DNA from: Micrococcales bacterium 72-143
GTDB taxonomy: Bacteria; Actinomycetota; Actinomycetes; Actinomycetales; Microbacteriaceae
Direction: 5' to 3'
Length of the DNA: 64,000 nt
Assembly (NCBI GenBank): GCA_001898835.1
Contig: MKVM01000003.1
Location: 434,001-498,000 of the forward strand
Shown: positions 42,113-51,580 of the stretch, piece after piece
Numbering within the stretch: the first letter of the stretch is position 1
Layout of the letters: each line of letters begins with the position of its first letter
Translations under genes and position numbers: made by a program
The notes under the pieces: model-generated
What the model saw: only the letters and a program-made list of their open reading frames with translations
What the model was told of the DNA's origin: nothing
Databases searched by the model: none

Positions 42113-43954
42113 TCAGGACCCGCAGGAATCGACGGTCGCCGGCTCGCCCGCGAACCGCGCAGCCGTCCAGGCGACCGCGTCATCCGGAAGCGTCGACGGG
42201 GCCGACAGCACCGACATGTGCGTGAACCCGGGGTACTCGCGGTACTCGTAGGCGAGGCCTGTCGCGCAGAGCTCGGTCGTGTACTCGTGCTGGAGCGACG
42301 CGGAGATGACCTCGTCGTCGGAGCCCCACCCGATGAAGAGGGGCGAGGGGAACGGCCCGAGCGTCTCGTTCTCGGCGAGCCGGTCGCCGAACGCCCCCGA
42401 CGTGAAGTGATCGGCGTACAGCGGCTGGTCGCGGTCGAGGGCGACAGCGGCGAGCGCCGAGCCGAGCAGGTCCTTGCCGGTGGCGCAGCGGCTCGCGAAC
42501 TCGTACACGAGCCCCCGGCCGGGCAGCGCGACGTAGTCGGCGACCCGCACGTCGGGGTAGCTCCTCGCATACGGCACGATCACCCAGGAGGCGACGACCG
42601 CGTAAGCCCCGCTGATGCCGGACGCCTCGAGTTGCTTCGCGAGCCCGAGCGGCGAGGCGGCGGGCGACATGGCCACGGTGCCGACGATGTGCAGCTCGGG
42701 TGCGTAGCGCTCGGCGATCGCCGCGGTCCACAGCGCCGCATGCCCACCCTGCGAGTGGCCCCAGACGGCGACCTGGTCCGACAGCTCGAGTCCGTCGAGC
42801 TGTCCCGCCGCGCGCACGGCGTCGAGCGCCGACCGCGCCTCGCCCTCGCCGATCAGGTAGGGGAAGTCGCCCTCGGCGCCCTGCCCCGAGTAGTCGGTCG
42901 CCACGACGACCCAGCCGTGCGCGATGGCCTCGTCGATCGCCGGGATGCCCTGGATCTCGAACATGTTCGACATGAGGCTCGGCGCGCAGCTGCGCGCGAC
43001 CCCCGTGGTGCCGTGGTCCCAGATGAGCACGGGCGCGGGCACGGCGGGCAGCGCATCCGGGATCACGACGATCGCGCTCGCGAACGCGCCGTCGCCGTTC
43101 AGATCGGTCGTCGTGTACAGGATGCGCTCGACGGACGCCCCGGCCGGCGGCGTGCCCGGCCAGTCGTCGGAGCGCACGAGGGCGCCGATCGCGTCCGTCG
43201 ATCCGCTCGGCGTGCTGTAGAACGCGTCGACGACGGGCAGTCCCTCGCGCAGCTGGGCGCTGCCCCACACGGACGCGCCCGCGAGCACGAGCAGCAGCAC
43301 CGCGGCGACCCAGCGCAGCGGCGACGCCGCGCGCCGGGTCCAGCGGGTGAGCGCGCCCTCGCGCCGCGCGAGGGCGAAGCCGCCCCGTGCGGCGAGCGCG
43401 ACGCCGAAGACCACCGTGCGCACGCCGAACAGCGCCGCCACGACGACGAGGCTCAGCTCGGGCCACAGCAGCGCGAGTGCACCGAAGGCGAGCTGCACGA
43501 GCCCCCACACGCCCGCGAGCACGCGCTCGGAGGGCCGGCCCCGCAGCGTCCCGAGGAGCGAGGCGACCCCGCCGATCGCGAGCACGGCCGCCAGGATGAA
43601 CGGCAGCAGCGCGATGCTCCACGCCAGGAAGGCGAGCACCGCTACCCCCGCGACGATCCACAGACCGCCCGCGACGCGCGCGACGACGCGGCGCCGGTCG
43701 ACGGCCGGATGCGCGCCGTCCGCGGGCGAGGACGCCGCGGCGTCGGGGGCCAGCACCCCCGCGACCCCCGTCACGATGCAGCTCACGCCCGTGAAAACCG
43801 CGAGCACCACGACCGAGCTGAGCGGGCGCGTGACGAGCAGCACGCCGAGCGCCGCGAGCGCCACCCCGAGCACGAGACGCAGCCACGCGGGGGAGGCGCC
43901 GAGCAGGCGGGGAAGGGTCGTCCAGATGCCGCGGGAGCCGGAGCGTTCAGCCAT
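42113..43954 (-). CDS. Membrane DUF308-like domain fused to secretory-type lipase
   Basis: A 613-residue fusion. The N-terminal ~215 residues are six or more hydrophobic segments in the DUF308/HdeD style (LRLVLGVALAALGVLLVTRP, LPFILAAVLAIGGVASLLG). After another helix (about 225-245) comes an extracytoplasmic lipase domain of about 360 residues: VLIWDHGTTGV, then the nucleophile motif WGHSQGGHA with Ser401, and a late GWGSDDEVI (Asp) and GFTHMSVL (His). The second half resembles secretory lipases of the LIP family, which are normally free secreted enzymes. ATG at 43954 follows TAGCGT by 7 nt on the minus strand. It is divergent from an SGNH esterase. Confidence 0.82.
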   Translation of the reverse strand: MAERSGSRGIWTTLPRLLGASPAWLRLVLGVALAALGVLLVTRPLSSVVVLAVFTGVSCIVTGVAGVLAPDAAASSPADGAHPAVDRRRVVARVAGGLWIVAGVAVLAFLAWSIALLPFILAAVLAIGGVASLLGTLRGRPSERVLAGVWGLVQLAFGALALLWPELSLVVVAALFGVRTVVFGVALAARGGFALARREGALTRWTRRAASPLRWVAAVLLLVLAGASVWGSAQLREGLPVVDAFYSTPSGSTDAIGALVRSDDWPGTPPAGASVERILYTTTDLNGDGAFASAIVVIPDALPAVPAPVLIWDHGTTGVARSCAPSLMSNMFEIQGIPAIDEAIAHGWVVVATDYSGQGAEGDFPYLIGEGEARSALDAVRAAGQLDGLELSDQVAVWGHSQGGHAALWTAAIAERYAPELHIVGTVAMSPAASPLGLAKQLEASGISGAYAVVASWVIVPYARSYPDVRVADYVALPGRGLVYEFASRCATGKDLLGSALAAVALDRDQPLYADHFTSGAFGDRLAENETLGPFPSPLFIGWGSDDEVISASLQHEYTTELCATGLAYEYREYPGFTHMSVLSAPSTLPDDAVAWTAARFAGEPATVDSCGS

Positions 43955-44015
43955 GCCGCCCACGCTACGAGCGGGACACAGCATCCGTCGAGCCCGGCTC
44001 ACCTACACTCGCACC

Positions 44016-44789
44016 GTGAACGACCCGGTCTACCCGAAGAGGCTGCGCGCGAGCCGCGCCTACCTCGTGCTGCACGGGCCGCGCATCCTCGGCCAGAAGA
44101 AGAGGCTGGAGGCCGCCGTCGAGCGGCTGCCGGATGCGGAGCTCCCGTGGGAGGGCAAGCTCGACGGCCCCGACCCGCTGCGGCTGCTCGTGATCGGCGA
44201 CTCGACGGCTGCGGGCACCGGAGCCGCCACCCAGGAGGAGGCGCTCCCCGGCTCGCTCGCCCGCGAGCTGCACGCGCGCACGGGACGCGGGGTCATCTGG
44301 CGAGCCGTCGGGGAGAACGGGGCCGACACGGGCCAGTTCCTCGAGCGGCACCTCACCGACGCGCTCGCCCGTCCTGCCGACCTCGTGTTCGTGAGCCTCG
44401 GCGCGAACGACGCCCTGCACGCGCGCTCGGCCGGCGCCTTCGCCCGCGACCTGCGCGTGCTGCTCGAGACGCTCAGCGACCGGCTGCCGGAGGCGCGCAT
44501 CCTGATGGCGAACCTGCCGATCTTCGTGCGCTTCGAGCTGCTGCCGGAACCGCTGCGCAGCACCCTCTACCGCCACTCCCGCAACCTCGAGCGCGCGGCC
44601 GGGCGGGTCGTCGCGCGCGACCCCCGCTGGATGATCACCGACCAGGTGCCCCCGCCGTACGGGCCGGACTTCTTCGCGAGCGACCGCTTCCACCCGTCCG
44701 CCTCCGGCTACGCCGACTGGGCGCGGTGGGCGATCGACGACGCCTGGGATCGCGGGCTCTCCGAGCTCGTCGACGCCGGGCGGGCGTGA
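44016..44789 (+). CDS. SGNH/GDSL-family hydrolase
   Basis: A 257-residue SGNH hydrolase with no signal peptide. Block I is VIGDSTAAGTG with Ser63, block III is GANDAL, and block V is SDRFHPSASGY (Asp223, His226). Substrate unknown: acyl esters, lysophospholipids or acetylated sugars. GTG at 44016 lies 6 nt after TACACT (44004-44009), so it is probably leaderless, and the longer upstream frame is not coding. A nucleoside-kinase-like gene starts 10 nt after its stop. Confidence 0.88.
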   Translation: MNDPVYPKRLRASRAYLVLHGPRILGQKKRLEAAVERLPDAELPWEGKLDGPDPLRLLVIGDSTAAGTGAATQEEALPGSLARELHARTGRGVIWRAVGENGADTGQFLERHLTDALARPADLVFVSLGANDALHARSAGAFARDLRVLLETLSDRLPEARILMANLPIFVRFELLPEPLRSTLYRHSRNLERAAGRVVARDPRWMITDQVPPPYGPDFFASDRFHPSASGYADWARWAIDDAWDRGLSELVDAGRA

Positions 44790-44799
44790 GGGCGGCGCC

Positions 44800-45408
44800 G
44801 TGAGCCCCGACGAGCTCGTCGCCCGGCTGCGCGACCGGGCGGGCGCGGGTCGCCTCATCGTCGGCATCGCGGGCGAGCCGGGGGCCGGCAAGTCGACGCT
44901 CGCGGCGCGCATCGCCGGGCAGCTGGGGCCGGATGCCGTGGTGCTCCCCATGGACGGCTTCCACCTGCCGCAGGCGCTGCTCGTGGAGCTCGGCCGCCGC
45001 GAGCGGATGGGCGCGCCCGACACCTTCGACGTCGACGGCTTCGTGCGCGTGCTGGAGGCGGTGCGCGGCGACGTGGGCGAGGTCGCGGCGCCCGGCTTCG
45101 ATCGCGACGTGGAGGAGCCCGTGCCGGGCGCGATCCGCATCCGTCCCGAGCACCGCGTGGTGATCGTGGAGGGCAACTACCTGCTGCACGACGCGGGCGG
45201 CTGGGAGCGGGCGCTGCCCCTGCTCGACGTGAGCGTCTACCTCTCGGCCGACCCCGGCATCCGCCTCGAACGCCTCATCGCCCGCCACATCGCACACGGC
45301 AAGACCCCGGATGCGGCACGCGCCTGGGCGACGGGGCCCGACGAGGCGAACGCGGCCCTCATCCGCGGCACCGCGTGCCGGGCCGACGAGGTCGTCGTCG
45401 TAGACTGA
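44800..45408 (+). CDS. Uridine-kinase-like P-loop kinase
   Basis: A 202-residue kinase of the nucleoside/pantothenate-kinase-like group. The P-loop is [14 protein letters not shown] (about 22-35), [11 protein letters not shown] follows Walker A, and [10 protein letters not shown] (Walker B region) precedes [10 protein letters not shown]. It probably phosphorylates a small molecule such as a nucleoside or sugar alcohol; members of this group are often of unknown substrate. The start is GTG, 10 nt after the SGNH gene, so they are likely co-transcribed. Its last codons contain the purS -10 box (TAGACT, 45401-45406). Confidence 0.82.
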   Translation: MSPDELVARLRDRAGAGRLIVGIAGEPGAGKSTLAARIAGQLGPDAVVLPMDGFHLPQALLVELGRRERMGAPDTFDVDGFVRVLEAVRGDVGEVAAPGFDRDVEEPVPGAIRIRPEHRVVIVEGNYLLHDAGGWERALPLLDVSVYLSADPGIRLERLIARHIAHGKTPDAARAWATGPDEANAALIRGTACRADEVVVVD

Positions 45409-45446
45409 GGGCGTTCCCCGCCCCTCGAAATCCCCGGGAGTCGTCC

Positions 45447-45692
45447 GTGCCCACCATCGTCGTCGAGGTCATGCCGAAGCCCGAGCTGCTCGACCCGGCT
45501 GGCAAGGCCACCTCGGGGGCCATCGCGAAGCAGGGCTCGACGACGTTCAGCGAGGTGCGCATCGGCAAGCGCTTCGAGCTGACGGTCGACGGCGAGGTCA
45601 CGGATGCCGTGCTCGCCGAGGCGCAGCGGCTCGCGGAGGAGTTCCTCTCGAACCAGGTCATCGAGGACGTCGTCGCCGTGAAGGTCGCCTGA
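45447..45692 (+). CDS. purS: FGAM synthase subunit PurS
   Basis: An 81-residue subunit of the three-part FGAM synthase. It bridges PurQ and PurL and passes ammonia from the glutaminase to PurL. Typical sequence: [28 protein letters not shown] and a C-terminal [13 protein letters not shown] at 45447 has GGGAG about 7 nt upstream, with a -10 box (TAGACT) at 45401-45406 overlapping the end of the kinase gene. The stop overlaps purQ (TGATG). Confidence 0.95.
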   Translation: MPTIVVEVMPKPELLDPAGKATSGAIAKQGSTTFSEVRIGKRFELTVDGEVTDAVLAEAQRLAEEFLSNQVIEDVVAVKVA

Positions 45693-46396
45693 TGTCGGTG
45701 CGGATCGGCGTCGTCACCTTCCCCGGCTCGCTCGACGACCGCGACGCGCAGCGTGCGGTGCGGCTCGCGGGCGCCGAGCCGGTCGCCCTCTGGCACGCCG
45801 ACCACGACCTCCAGGGCGTCGACGCGATCGTGCTTCCGGGCGGCTTCAGCTACGGCGACTACCTGCGCTGCGGGGCGATCGCCGCGCACTCGCCCATCAT
45901 GTCCGAGGTGATCGACGCCGCGAACGCCGGGATGCCGGTGCTCGGCATCTGCAACGGCTTCCAGATCCTCGTGGAGGCGCAGCTGCTGCCGGGCGGCCTC
46001 ATCCGCAACGACCACGGCGACTTCGTCTGCCGCGACCAGCGCCTCCGCGTCGAGAACGCGTCGACCGCCTGGACCTCCGCGTTCGAGGCGGGCGACGAGA
46101 TCACGATCCCGCTCAAGAACGGTGAGGGCGGCTACATCGCCACCGAGGAGACCCTCGACCGCCTCGAGGGCGAGGGTCTGGTGGCGTTCCGCTACCTCGA
46201 CGTGAACCCGAACGGGTCGCTGCGCGACATCGCCGGCCTCACCAACGAGCGCGGCAACGTGGTCGGTCTCATGCCGCACCCGGAGCACGCGACCGAGCCG
46301 GGATTCGGGCCCGACACCGTGGATGCGATGCGCTCGGGAGTCGACGGTCTGCGCTTCTTCCAGTCGGCGATCGAGTCGGTGCTCGCCCGCGTCTGA
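45692..46396 (+). CDS. purQ: FGAM synthase glutaminase subunit PurQ
   Basis: A 234-residue class I glutamine amidotransferase. The catalytic Cys is in [10 protein letters not shown], followed late by [10 protein letters not shown] with the His-Glu pair. It delivers ammonia from glutamine to PurL through PurS. It is coupled to purS by a 1-nt overlap. purL is 5.3 kb downstream on the same strand rather than adjacent, separated by an MFS-TetR pair, gap and other genes. Confidence 0.96.
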   Translation: MSVRIGVVTFPGSLDDRDAQRAVRLAGAEPVALWHADHDLQGVDAIVLPGGFSYGDYLRCGAIAAHSPIMSEVIDAANAGMPVLGICNGFQILVEAQLLPGGLIRNDHGDFVCRDQRLRVENASTAWTSAFEAGDEITIPLKNGEGGYIATEETLDRLEGEGLVAFRYLDVNPNGSLRDIAGLTNERGNVVGLMPHPEHATEPGFGPDTVDAMRSGVDGLRFFQSAIESVLARV

Positions 46397-46399
46397 GCG

Positions 46400-46477
46400 T
46401 CAGCTCGTCCAGCGCTCCCCCGCACGGCGGGTGAGGCCCTCGAACACCTCGTGGTCGACCGCGTCGAGGCGGCGCGG
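46400..46477 (-). pseudogene. Possible 3' remnant of a lost gene
   Basis: Directly beyond the TGA of the MFS gene the same frame stays open for 25 codons and ends in TGA at 46400-46402, 3 nt from the purQ stop. The peptide (VDHEVFEGLTRRAGERW near the end) is polar and looks like a real soluble C-terminus, quite unlike the MFS tail, with coding-like third positions. It may be the end of a gene displaced by the MFS-TetR unit, or a former extension of the MFS protein. It could also be chance in GC-rich DNA. Confidence 0.35.
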
Positions 46478-47977
46478 TCAGACGGCAGCGGGTGCCGGCT
46501 CCGCCGCCAGGTGCGCGTTGGCGAGAGACAGGCCCTGGTTGCGTCGACGGAACAGCAGCCCCGACAGCACCGCGCCGACCGCGAAGAAGCCGGCGCCCCA
46601 CCAGTAGGCGGTCGCGTAGCTGCTGAGCGCCGCCTGCACCGCGACGTCCGGGGTGACCGGGGCGTTCGCCACGAGGTAGTCGGCCGCCGCGGTGGCGGCG
46701 AGCGTGTTGAGGAGCGCCGTGCCGATCGATCCGCCGACCTGCTGGCTGGTGTTGACGAGAGCCGAGGCGACGCCCGCGAACCGACGGTCGACGCCGAGCG
46801 TCGCGGTCTGCATCGACGCGGGCATGATCGTGCCCATGGCCGTACCGAGCACCATGAGCGGCACCAGGATGTGCGGCGCGTAGCTGCTGTTCTCGTCGAG
46901 CGAGGTCAGCAGGATCATGCCGATCACCCCGAGCGTCATCCCCGCCGGCACCATGACCTTGGGGCCGAGGCGCGGCACGAGCAGGTTGGTGCCGAGCTGC
47001 GCCGCGAGCACGAGCATCCCGATCATCGGGAGGAACGCGAGGCCGGTCCGGATCGGCGTGTAGCCGAGGGTGACCTGCAGGTAGTAGGTGACGAACAGGA
47101 AGATGCCGAACATGCCGGCGCCCGCGATGAGCACCGAGCTGTAGGCTGCGGCGCGGTTGCGGTCGAGCACGATCGAGAGGGGGAGCAGCGGATGCGTCGC
47201 CCGGCGCTGCCAGAGCACGAATGCGATCAGCAGCACGGCGGCACCGGAGAGCATGCCCCAGGTGAGCGGCGAATCCCATCCCGCGGTCTCCGCGTTCGAG
47301 AAGCCGTAGACGATGCCGAAGAGCGCACCCGAGACGAGCACGGTGCCGGGCAGGTCGAGCTTCGGCCGCGGGCCGGTGCGCTGCACCGAGGGCACGAAGA
47401 CGAGGGCGCCGACGAAGGCGACGACCGCGATGAAGACGTTGATGTAGAGGTTCCAGCGCCAGTCGAGGTACTCGGTCAGGAACCCGCCGAGCAGCAGACC
47501 GACCGCGCCACCCGCACCGGCGATGGCGCCGAAGACGCCGAACGCGCGGGCGCGCTCCTTGGGGACGACGAAGGTCGTGGTGAGCACGGCGAGAGCGGTC
47601 GGCGCTAGCAGCGCACCGAAGGCGCCCTGCAGGGCACGGGCGGCGACGAGCAGTTCGAACGAGCCGGCCGCACCGCCGAGCGCGGAGGCGAGGGCGAAGC
47701 CGACGAGTCCGATGAGGAAGGTGCGCTTGCGGCCCATGAGGTCGGAGAGCCGACCGCCGAGCAGCAGCAGGCTGCCGAATGCGAGCGAGTAGGCGGTGAT
47801 GATCCACTGGCGGCCGCCGTCGGAGAAACCGAGGTCGGCCTGGGCCGAGGGCAGGGCGATGTTCACGACAGTGGCGTCGAGCACGACCATCAGTTGGGCG
47901 AGCCCGACGACGACGAGGGTGATCCACCTGCGGCGGTCGGGTGCGACGGCGGTGGGCGGGGTGGGGGATTCAGGCAT
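46478..47977 (-). CDS. DHA2-type MFS efflux transporter
   Basis: A 499-residue drug:proton antiporter with 14 predicted helices (EmrB/QacA class). Motifs are VVNIALPSAQADLG (D1-type), GGRLSDLMGRKRTFLIG (motif A, about 70-86) and GALLAPTALAVLTTTF; the EmrB-like central pair of helices is present. It is divergent from a TetR gene with a 28-bp palindrome between them, so it is probably induced by its substrates through TetR. ATG at 47977 lies 7 nt after TATGCT on the minus strand (leaderless); an ATG four codons upstream overlaps the -10 box. Confidence 0.92.
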   Translation of the reverse strand: MPESPTPPTAVAPDRRRWITLVVVGLAQLMVVLDATVVNIALPSAQADLGFSDGGRQWIITAYSLAFGSLLLLGGRLSDLMGRKRTFLIGLVGFALASALGGAAGSFELLVAARALQGAFGALLAPTALAVLTTTFVVPKERARAFGVFGAIAGAGGAVGLLLGGFLTEYLDWRWNLYINVFIAVVAFVGALVFVPSVQRTGPRPKLDLPGTVLVSGALFGIVYGFSNAETAGWDSPLTWGMLSGAAVLLIAFVLWQRRATHPLLPLSIVLDRNRAAAYSSVLIAGAGMFGIFLFVTYYLQVTLGYTPIRTGLAFLPMIGMLVLAAQLGTNLLVPRLGPKVMVPAGMTLGVIGMILLTSLDENSSYAPHILVPLMVLGTAMGTIMPASMQTATLGVDRRFAGVASALVNTSQQVGGSIGTALLNTLAATAAADYLVANAPVTPDVAVQAALSSYATAYWWGAGFFAVGAVLSGLLFRRRNQGLSLANAHLAAEPAPAAV

Positions 47978-47987
47978 GCGGGACAGC

Positions 47988-48015
47988 ATATACGGTACTA
48001 TCGAGTTCCGGATAT
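47988..48015. promoter_or_regulatory. TetR operator between MFS and tetR
   Basis: A 28-bp imperfect palindrome: ATATACGGTACT (47988-47999) faces AGTTCCGGATAT (48004-48015), with 10 of 14 bases matching per half, including CGG-x-ACT cores. It covers the -10 box of the MFS gene (TATGCT on the minus strand), so bound TetR would block transcription. Confidence 0.8.
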
Positions 48016-48074
48016 CATTCGTTTCGAAATCAATCGGCGGGTAGTCTCGTGTCCAGCGAAAGGAGGCGGCTGCA

Positions 48075-48704
48075 ATGACGCAGATCGACCTCGTCGAGGA
48101 CCGACCCAAGCTCGGCCGCAAACGCGACCCCAGCCGCGACCAGGACATCCTGGACGCCGCCCTCGACGTGCTCGTCGAATCCGGATACGACGGCATGACG
48201 GTCGACATGGTCGCCGCCCGCGCCAAGGCAGGCAAGGCCACCCTCTACCGCCGGTGGCCCTCGAAGTCGGCCCTCGTGCTCGACGCCGTCGCATGCCTCA
48301 AGGCCGGCGAGCTCGACCCCGACACGCTGCCCGACACGGGCACCCTGCGCGGCGACCTGGTGGCGATGATCCGGCCCCCCGCCATCCGCGACGGCGAGCG
48401 CAAGCTGCGCATCATGTCGGGAATGGTGTCGCTGCTCGCCGACAATCCCGAGCTCGCGGATGCGGCGCACGCCGCCCTCGTCGAGCCGCGCGCCGCCGTC
48501 AACCGGATCTTCTTCGAGCGCGCCATCGCCCGCGGCGAGGTCGCGCCCGACATCGACGTCGAGAAGCTGATCCTCATCGGGCCGGCGCTCGTGTCGTACA
48601 ACGTGCTCATGCTGCAGCGCCCCGTCACGCGCGAGTTCCTGATCTCGAACATCGACAAGGTGATCCTGCCGGCGGCCGGGGTGCGTCCGCCCCCGACCGC
48701 CTGA
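48075..48704 (+). CDS. TetR family repressor
   Basis: A 209-residue regulator: TetR N-terminal HTH (about 20-68: ILDAALDVLVESGYDGMTVDMVAARAKAGKATLYRRW) and a helical ligand-binding domain (about 75-205) of the TetR_C type seen in multidrug-pump repressors. It is preceded by AAAGGAGG 8 nt before the ATG and by the 28-bp palindrome. It probably represses the divergent DHA2 pump and perhaps itself. Confidence 0.92.
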   Translation: MTQIDLVEDRPKLGRKRDPSRDQDILDAALDVLVESGYDGMTVDMVAARAKAGKATLYRRWPSKSALVLDAVACLKAGELDPDTLPDTGTLRGDLVAMIRPPAIRDGERKLRIMSGMVSLLADNPELADAAHAALVEPRAAVNRIFFERAIARGEVAPDIDVEKLILIGPALVSYNVLMLQRPVTREFLISNIDKVILPAAGVRPPPTA

Positions 48705-48720
48705 GCCGAGCGTCCGCGCG

Positions 48721-49719
48721 TCAGCCGGCCATCAGCCCGAGGGTGTCGACCACGCGGTTCGAGAACCCCCACTCGTTGTCGTACCAGGACGCCACCTTCA
48801 CGTGCCGACCGAGCACCTTCGTGAGCTCGGCGTCGAAGATCGATGAGGCCGGGTCGCCGACGATGTCGGTCGAGACGAGCGGATCGTCGGTGTAGCTCAG
48901 CACGCCCGCGAGCGGGCCGGCCGCCGCATCCCGGTACGCGGCACGCACCTCGTCGACCGTCACCTCGCGCTCGACCGACACGTTGAGCTCGACGAGCGAG
49001 CCCACCGCGACCGGCACCCGGATGGCGTAGCCGTCGAGGCGTCCCGCGAGCTGCGGCAGCACGAGCCCGATCGCGGTCGCGGCGTTCGTGGTGGTCGGGG
49101 CGATGTTCACCGCTGCGGCCCGGGCACGGCGCGGGTCGCGGTGCGGCCCGTCCTGCAGGTTCTGCTCCTGCGTGTAGGCATGCACGGTCGTCATGAAGCC
49201 CGCCTCGATGCCGGCCAGCCCGTCGAGCACGGAGGCGAGCGGGGCGAGCGCGTTGGTCGTGCACGAGGCGTTCGACACGATGCGGTGCCGCTCCGGGTCG
49301 TAGCTGCCGTGGTTGACGCCGTAGGCGATCGTCACGTCGGCACCGGCGGATGCGGCGCTCACGAGCACCCGACCGGCGCCCGCCTCGAGGTGCGCTGCGG
49401 CGTCGGATGCGGCCGTGAAGCGCCCGGTCGACTCGAGCACGAGGTCGACGCCCAGTTCGGCCCAGGGGAGCTTCGCGGGTTCGCGCTCGGCGACCACCGC
49501 GATCCGGTGCCCGTCGACCACGAGGTGGTCGTCGCCCGCCGTCACCGGGCGCCCGAGGCGCCCAAGTGTCGAGTCGTAGCGCAGCAGCTGGGCGAGTGCC
49601 GCGGGGGAGGTGAGGTCGTTGACGGCGACGACCTCGAGGCCGGTGTCGCGCTCGAGGAGCGCGCGCAGCACGTTGCGTCCGATGCGGCCGAAGCCGTTGA
49701 TGGCGACGCGCGTGGTCAT
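48721..49719 (-). CDS. gap: Glyceraldehyde-3-phosphate dehydrogenase, divergent paralogue
   Basis: A 332-residue type I GAPDH. It has the Rossmann start INGFGRIGRNVLRALLE and the active-site SNASCTTN with Cys153, and ends in WYDNEWGFSNRVVDT. Two normally conserved spots differ: the Cys that usually follows SCTTN is Ala, and the phosphate-site TGAAKA block reads TNAATA. It is likely a second, specialised copy rather than the main glycolytic enzyme (inference), possibly an erythrose-4-phosphate- or NADPH-preferring form. AAAGGA precedes the ATG. It is followed downstream by the convergent tetR and starts 101 nt from the AraC gene. Confidence 0.88.
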   Translation of the reverse strand: MTTRVAINGFGRIGRNVLRALLERDTGLEVVAVNDLTSPAALAQLLRYDSTLGRLGRPVTAGDDHLVVDGHRIAVVAEREPAKLPWAELGVDLVLESTGRFTAASDAAAHLEAGAGRVLVSAASAGADVTIAYGVNHGSYDPERHRIVSNASCTTNALAPLASVLDGLAGIEAGFMTTVHAYTQEQNLQDGPHRDPRRARAAAVNIAPTTTNAATAIGLVLPQLAGRLDGYAIRVPVAVGSLVELNVSVEREVTVDEVRAAYRDAAAGPLAGVLSYTDDPLVSTDIVGDPASSIFDAELTKVLGRHVKVASWYDNEWGFSNRVVDTLGLMAG

Positions 49720-49820
49720 GGGTGGGTCCTTTCGTGTGCGGATGGTGCACCACCACACTGCGTCGTCGCAGCCCCGCGCATGAGGGCGATGACGGACGGA
49801 TTCCGCGAGGATCGTGCCAG

Positions 49821-50756
49821 CTACGCGAAGGCGCGGCGGTACTCGCTCGGGCTCGTGCCGAGGATGCGGTGGAAATGCAACCGCAGGTTCGCGCCCGTGC
49901 CGAGCCCCACCTCCGCCGCCACCTGCTCGACTCCGTGGTCGGTGCGCTCCAGCAGCTCGCGGGCCAGGTCGACGCGCGCCCGCAGGATCCACTGCAGCGG
50001 GGTGTAGCCGGTGTCCTCGACGAAGCGGCGCGAGAAGGTCCGCGGCGAGACGGCGGCGTTGCGCGCCAGGTCGGTGACGGTGAGCGGCTCGTCGAGGTGT
50101 TCCATCGCCCACGCCCGGGTGGCGGCGAAGCGGTCCCCGAGCTCCTCCGGCACCGAACGCGGAACGTACTGCGACTGGCCGCCGCTGCGGTACGGCGCGG
50201 CGACGAGCCGCCGGGCGGCCACGTTCGACATCCGCACGCCGTGGTCGGCGCGGATGAGGTGCAGGCACAGGTCGATCCCGGATGCGACCCCGGCCGAGGT
50301 GAGCACCTCGCCCTCGTCGACGAACAGCACGGTGCCGTCGACCTCGATCTCCGGATGCAGCCGGGCGAGGTCGGGCGCGTGGCGCCAGTGCGTGGTCGCG
50401 CGGCGACCGTCGAGGAGTCCGGCGGCCGCGACGGCGAAGACGCCCGTGCAGATCGCGGCGATGCGGGCGCCGCGGGCGTGCGCGGCACGCAGGGCCTCGA
50501 GCGCCCGCGGATCGACGGGGCGCACGGGGTCGCGGTAGCCGGGCACGATCACGGTGTCGGCGCGTGCGAGCGCCTCGACGCCGTGCTCGACGAGGTACGA
50601 CATCCCCTCGCCCGAGCGCACGGCCCCCGGCTCGACACCGCACATGAGCACGTCGTAGGGCAGCTCGTCGCGGGCCTGGAAGGTCTGCGCGGGTATGCCG
50701 ACGTCGAGCGGCTGCGCCCCGTCGAGCACGAGCACGACGACCCGGTGCCGTCGCAT
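49821..50756 (-). CDS. GlxA-type AraC regulator (DJ-1/PfpI fusion)
   Basis: A 311-residue fusion: an N-terminal DJ-1/PfpI-like domain (about 5-175; [18 protein letters not shown] holds the Cys of the nucleophile elbow) and a C-terminal AraC double HTH (about 205-311; [20 protein letters not shown] and [20 protein letters not shown]). The class is like GlxA and GfaR-type activators. Ligand and target unknown; the GAPDH gene downstream on the same strand, 101 nt away, is a candidate. Confidence 0.9.
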   Translation of the reverse strand: MRRHRVVVLVLDGAQPLDVGIPAQTFQARDELPYDVLMCGVEPGAVRSGEGMSYLVEHGVEALARADTVIVPGYRDPVRPVDPRALEALRAAHARGARIAAICTGVFAVAAAGLLDGRRATTHWRHAPDLARLHPEIEVDGTVLFVDEGEVLTSAGVASGIDLCLHLIRADHGVRMSNVAARRLVAAPYRSGGQSQYVPRSVPEELGDRFAATRAWAMEHLDEPLTVTDLARNAAVSPRTFSRRFVEDTGYTPLQWILRARVDLARELLERTDHGVEQVAAEVGLGTGANLRLHFHRILGTSPSEYRRAFA

Positions 50757-50859
50757 GCCGCCTCCGTCCCGGCCGCGGGCGCGGCCTGGTTCAGCGTGCC
50801 GGACGCGTCGGTCGCGTGACAGTGGCCGGAACGCCAGTCAGCGCAAGATTACCGCCACC

Positions 50860-51429
50860 TCACGCGCGGACGGCGAGCCAGTCCCGCAACGCGGGGAGCG
50901 TCGTGACGCCGTCGGACTCGCAGAAGTGGCCGGCGCCCGGCACCACGAGCTCCTCGGCGGAGAGGCCGGCGACGACCGGGGCCGAGAGCTCGATGGGCAC
51001 CTCGGGATCGGCGTCGGAGCGGATGACGAGACGGCGGTCGATGTGCGCCGCGAGCGCGGGCAGGACCGGCAGCCCGGCCGTGAACGGGTCGAGCTCGGGG
51101 TAGATCGGCACCGGGTCGACGAACGGCGCGACGAGGGCGAGAGCGCCGAGGCGCGCCTCCGGCTGCTCGGCGAGGGCCCGCCCGAGCGCCCGGACGGCGG
51201 TGATCGTGCCGAGGCTGTGCCCCACCACCGCGGTGCCCGGGTCGAGAGCGCCGATCGCGGCGACCGCGGCATCCGTCCAGGCACCCGCCTCGGGATGCTC
51301 GGTGTCGGGCAGCGCGGGGACCTCGGTCACGACCCCGGACGGCGCGAGCTCGTCGCGCAGCCAGCTGAACCAGTGCTTGCCCGGATGGGCGGTGTAGCCG
51401 TGCAGGATGACGACGCGGGTGAGGGGCAT
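50860..51429 (-). CDS. Small serine hydrolase (RBBP9/YdeN-type)
   Basis: A 189-residue alpha/beta hydrolase of the DUF1057/RBBP9 type. It starts with [20 protein letters not shown], has the nucleophile motif GHSLGTI (Ser near residue 71), then a late Asp and a His in [13 protein letters not shown]. Function unknown. The ATG at 51429 is chosen; an in-frame ATG at 51438 would add three residues. It is divergent from purL. Confidence 0.85.
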   Translation of the reverse strand: MPLTRVVILHGYTAHPGKHWFSWLRDELAPSGVVTEVPALPDTEHPEAGAWTDAAVAAIGALDPGTAVVGHSLGTITAVRALGRALAEQPEARLGALALVAPFVDPVPIYPELDPFTAGLPVLPALAAHIDRRLVIRSDADPEVPIELSAPVVAGLSAEELVVPGAGHFCESDGVTTLPALRDWLAVRA

Positions 51430-51485
51430 GGGCTCCATGCTCGCCGACCTCGCCCACGACCACGCGCGATCTCCGGCCAGTCGCC

Positions 51486-51507
51486 GTCCGGATTCCGCCA
51501 TCCGGAC
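51486..51507. other. Hairpin upstream of purL
   Basis: GTCCGGAT pairs perfectly with ATCCGGAC around a 6-nt loop. It lies in the 270-nt gap before purL, far upstream of the likely start of transcription, so its role is unclear. Confidence 0.4.
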
Positions 51508-51580
51508 AGCGAGCGGGCGGACAAGCCGACATGTGGCGGGGGAAGGTGCTCCCGCCGCGTCACAAGTGCTCCGCCCGCAC

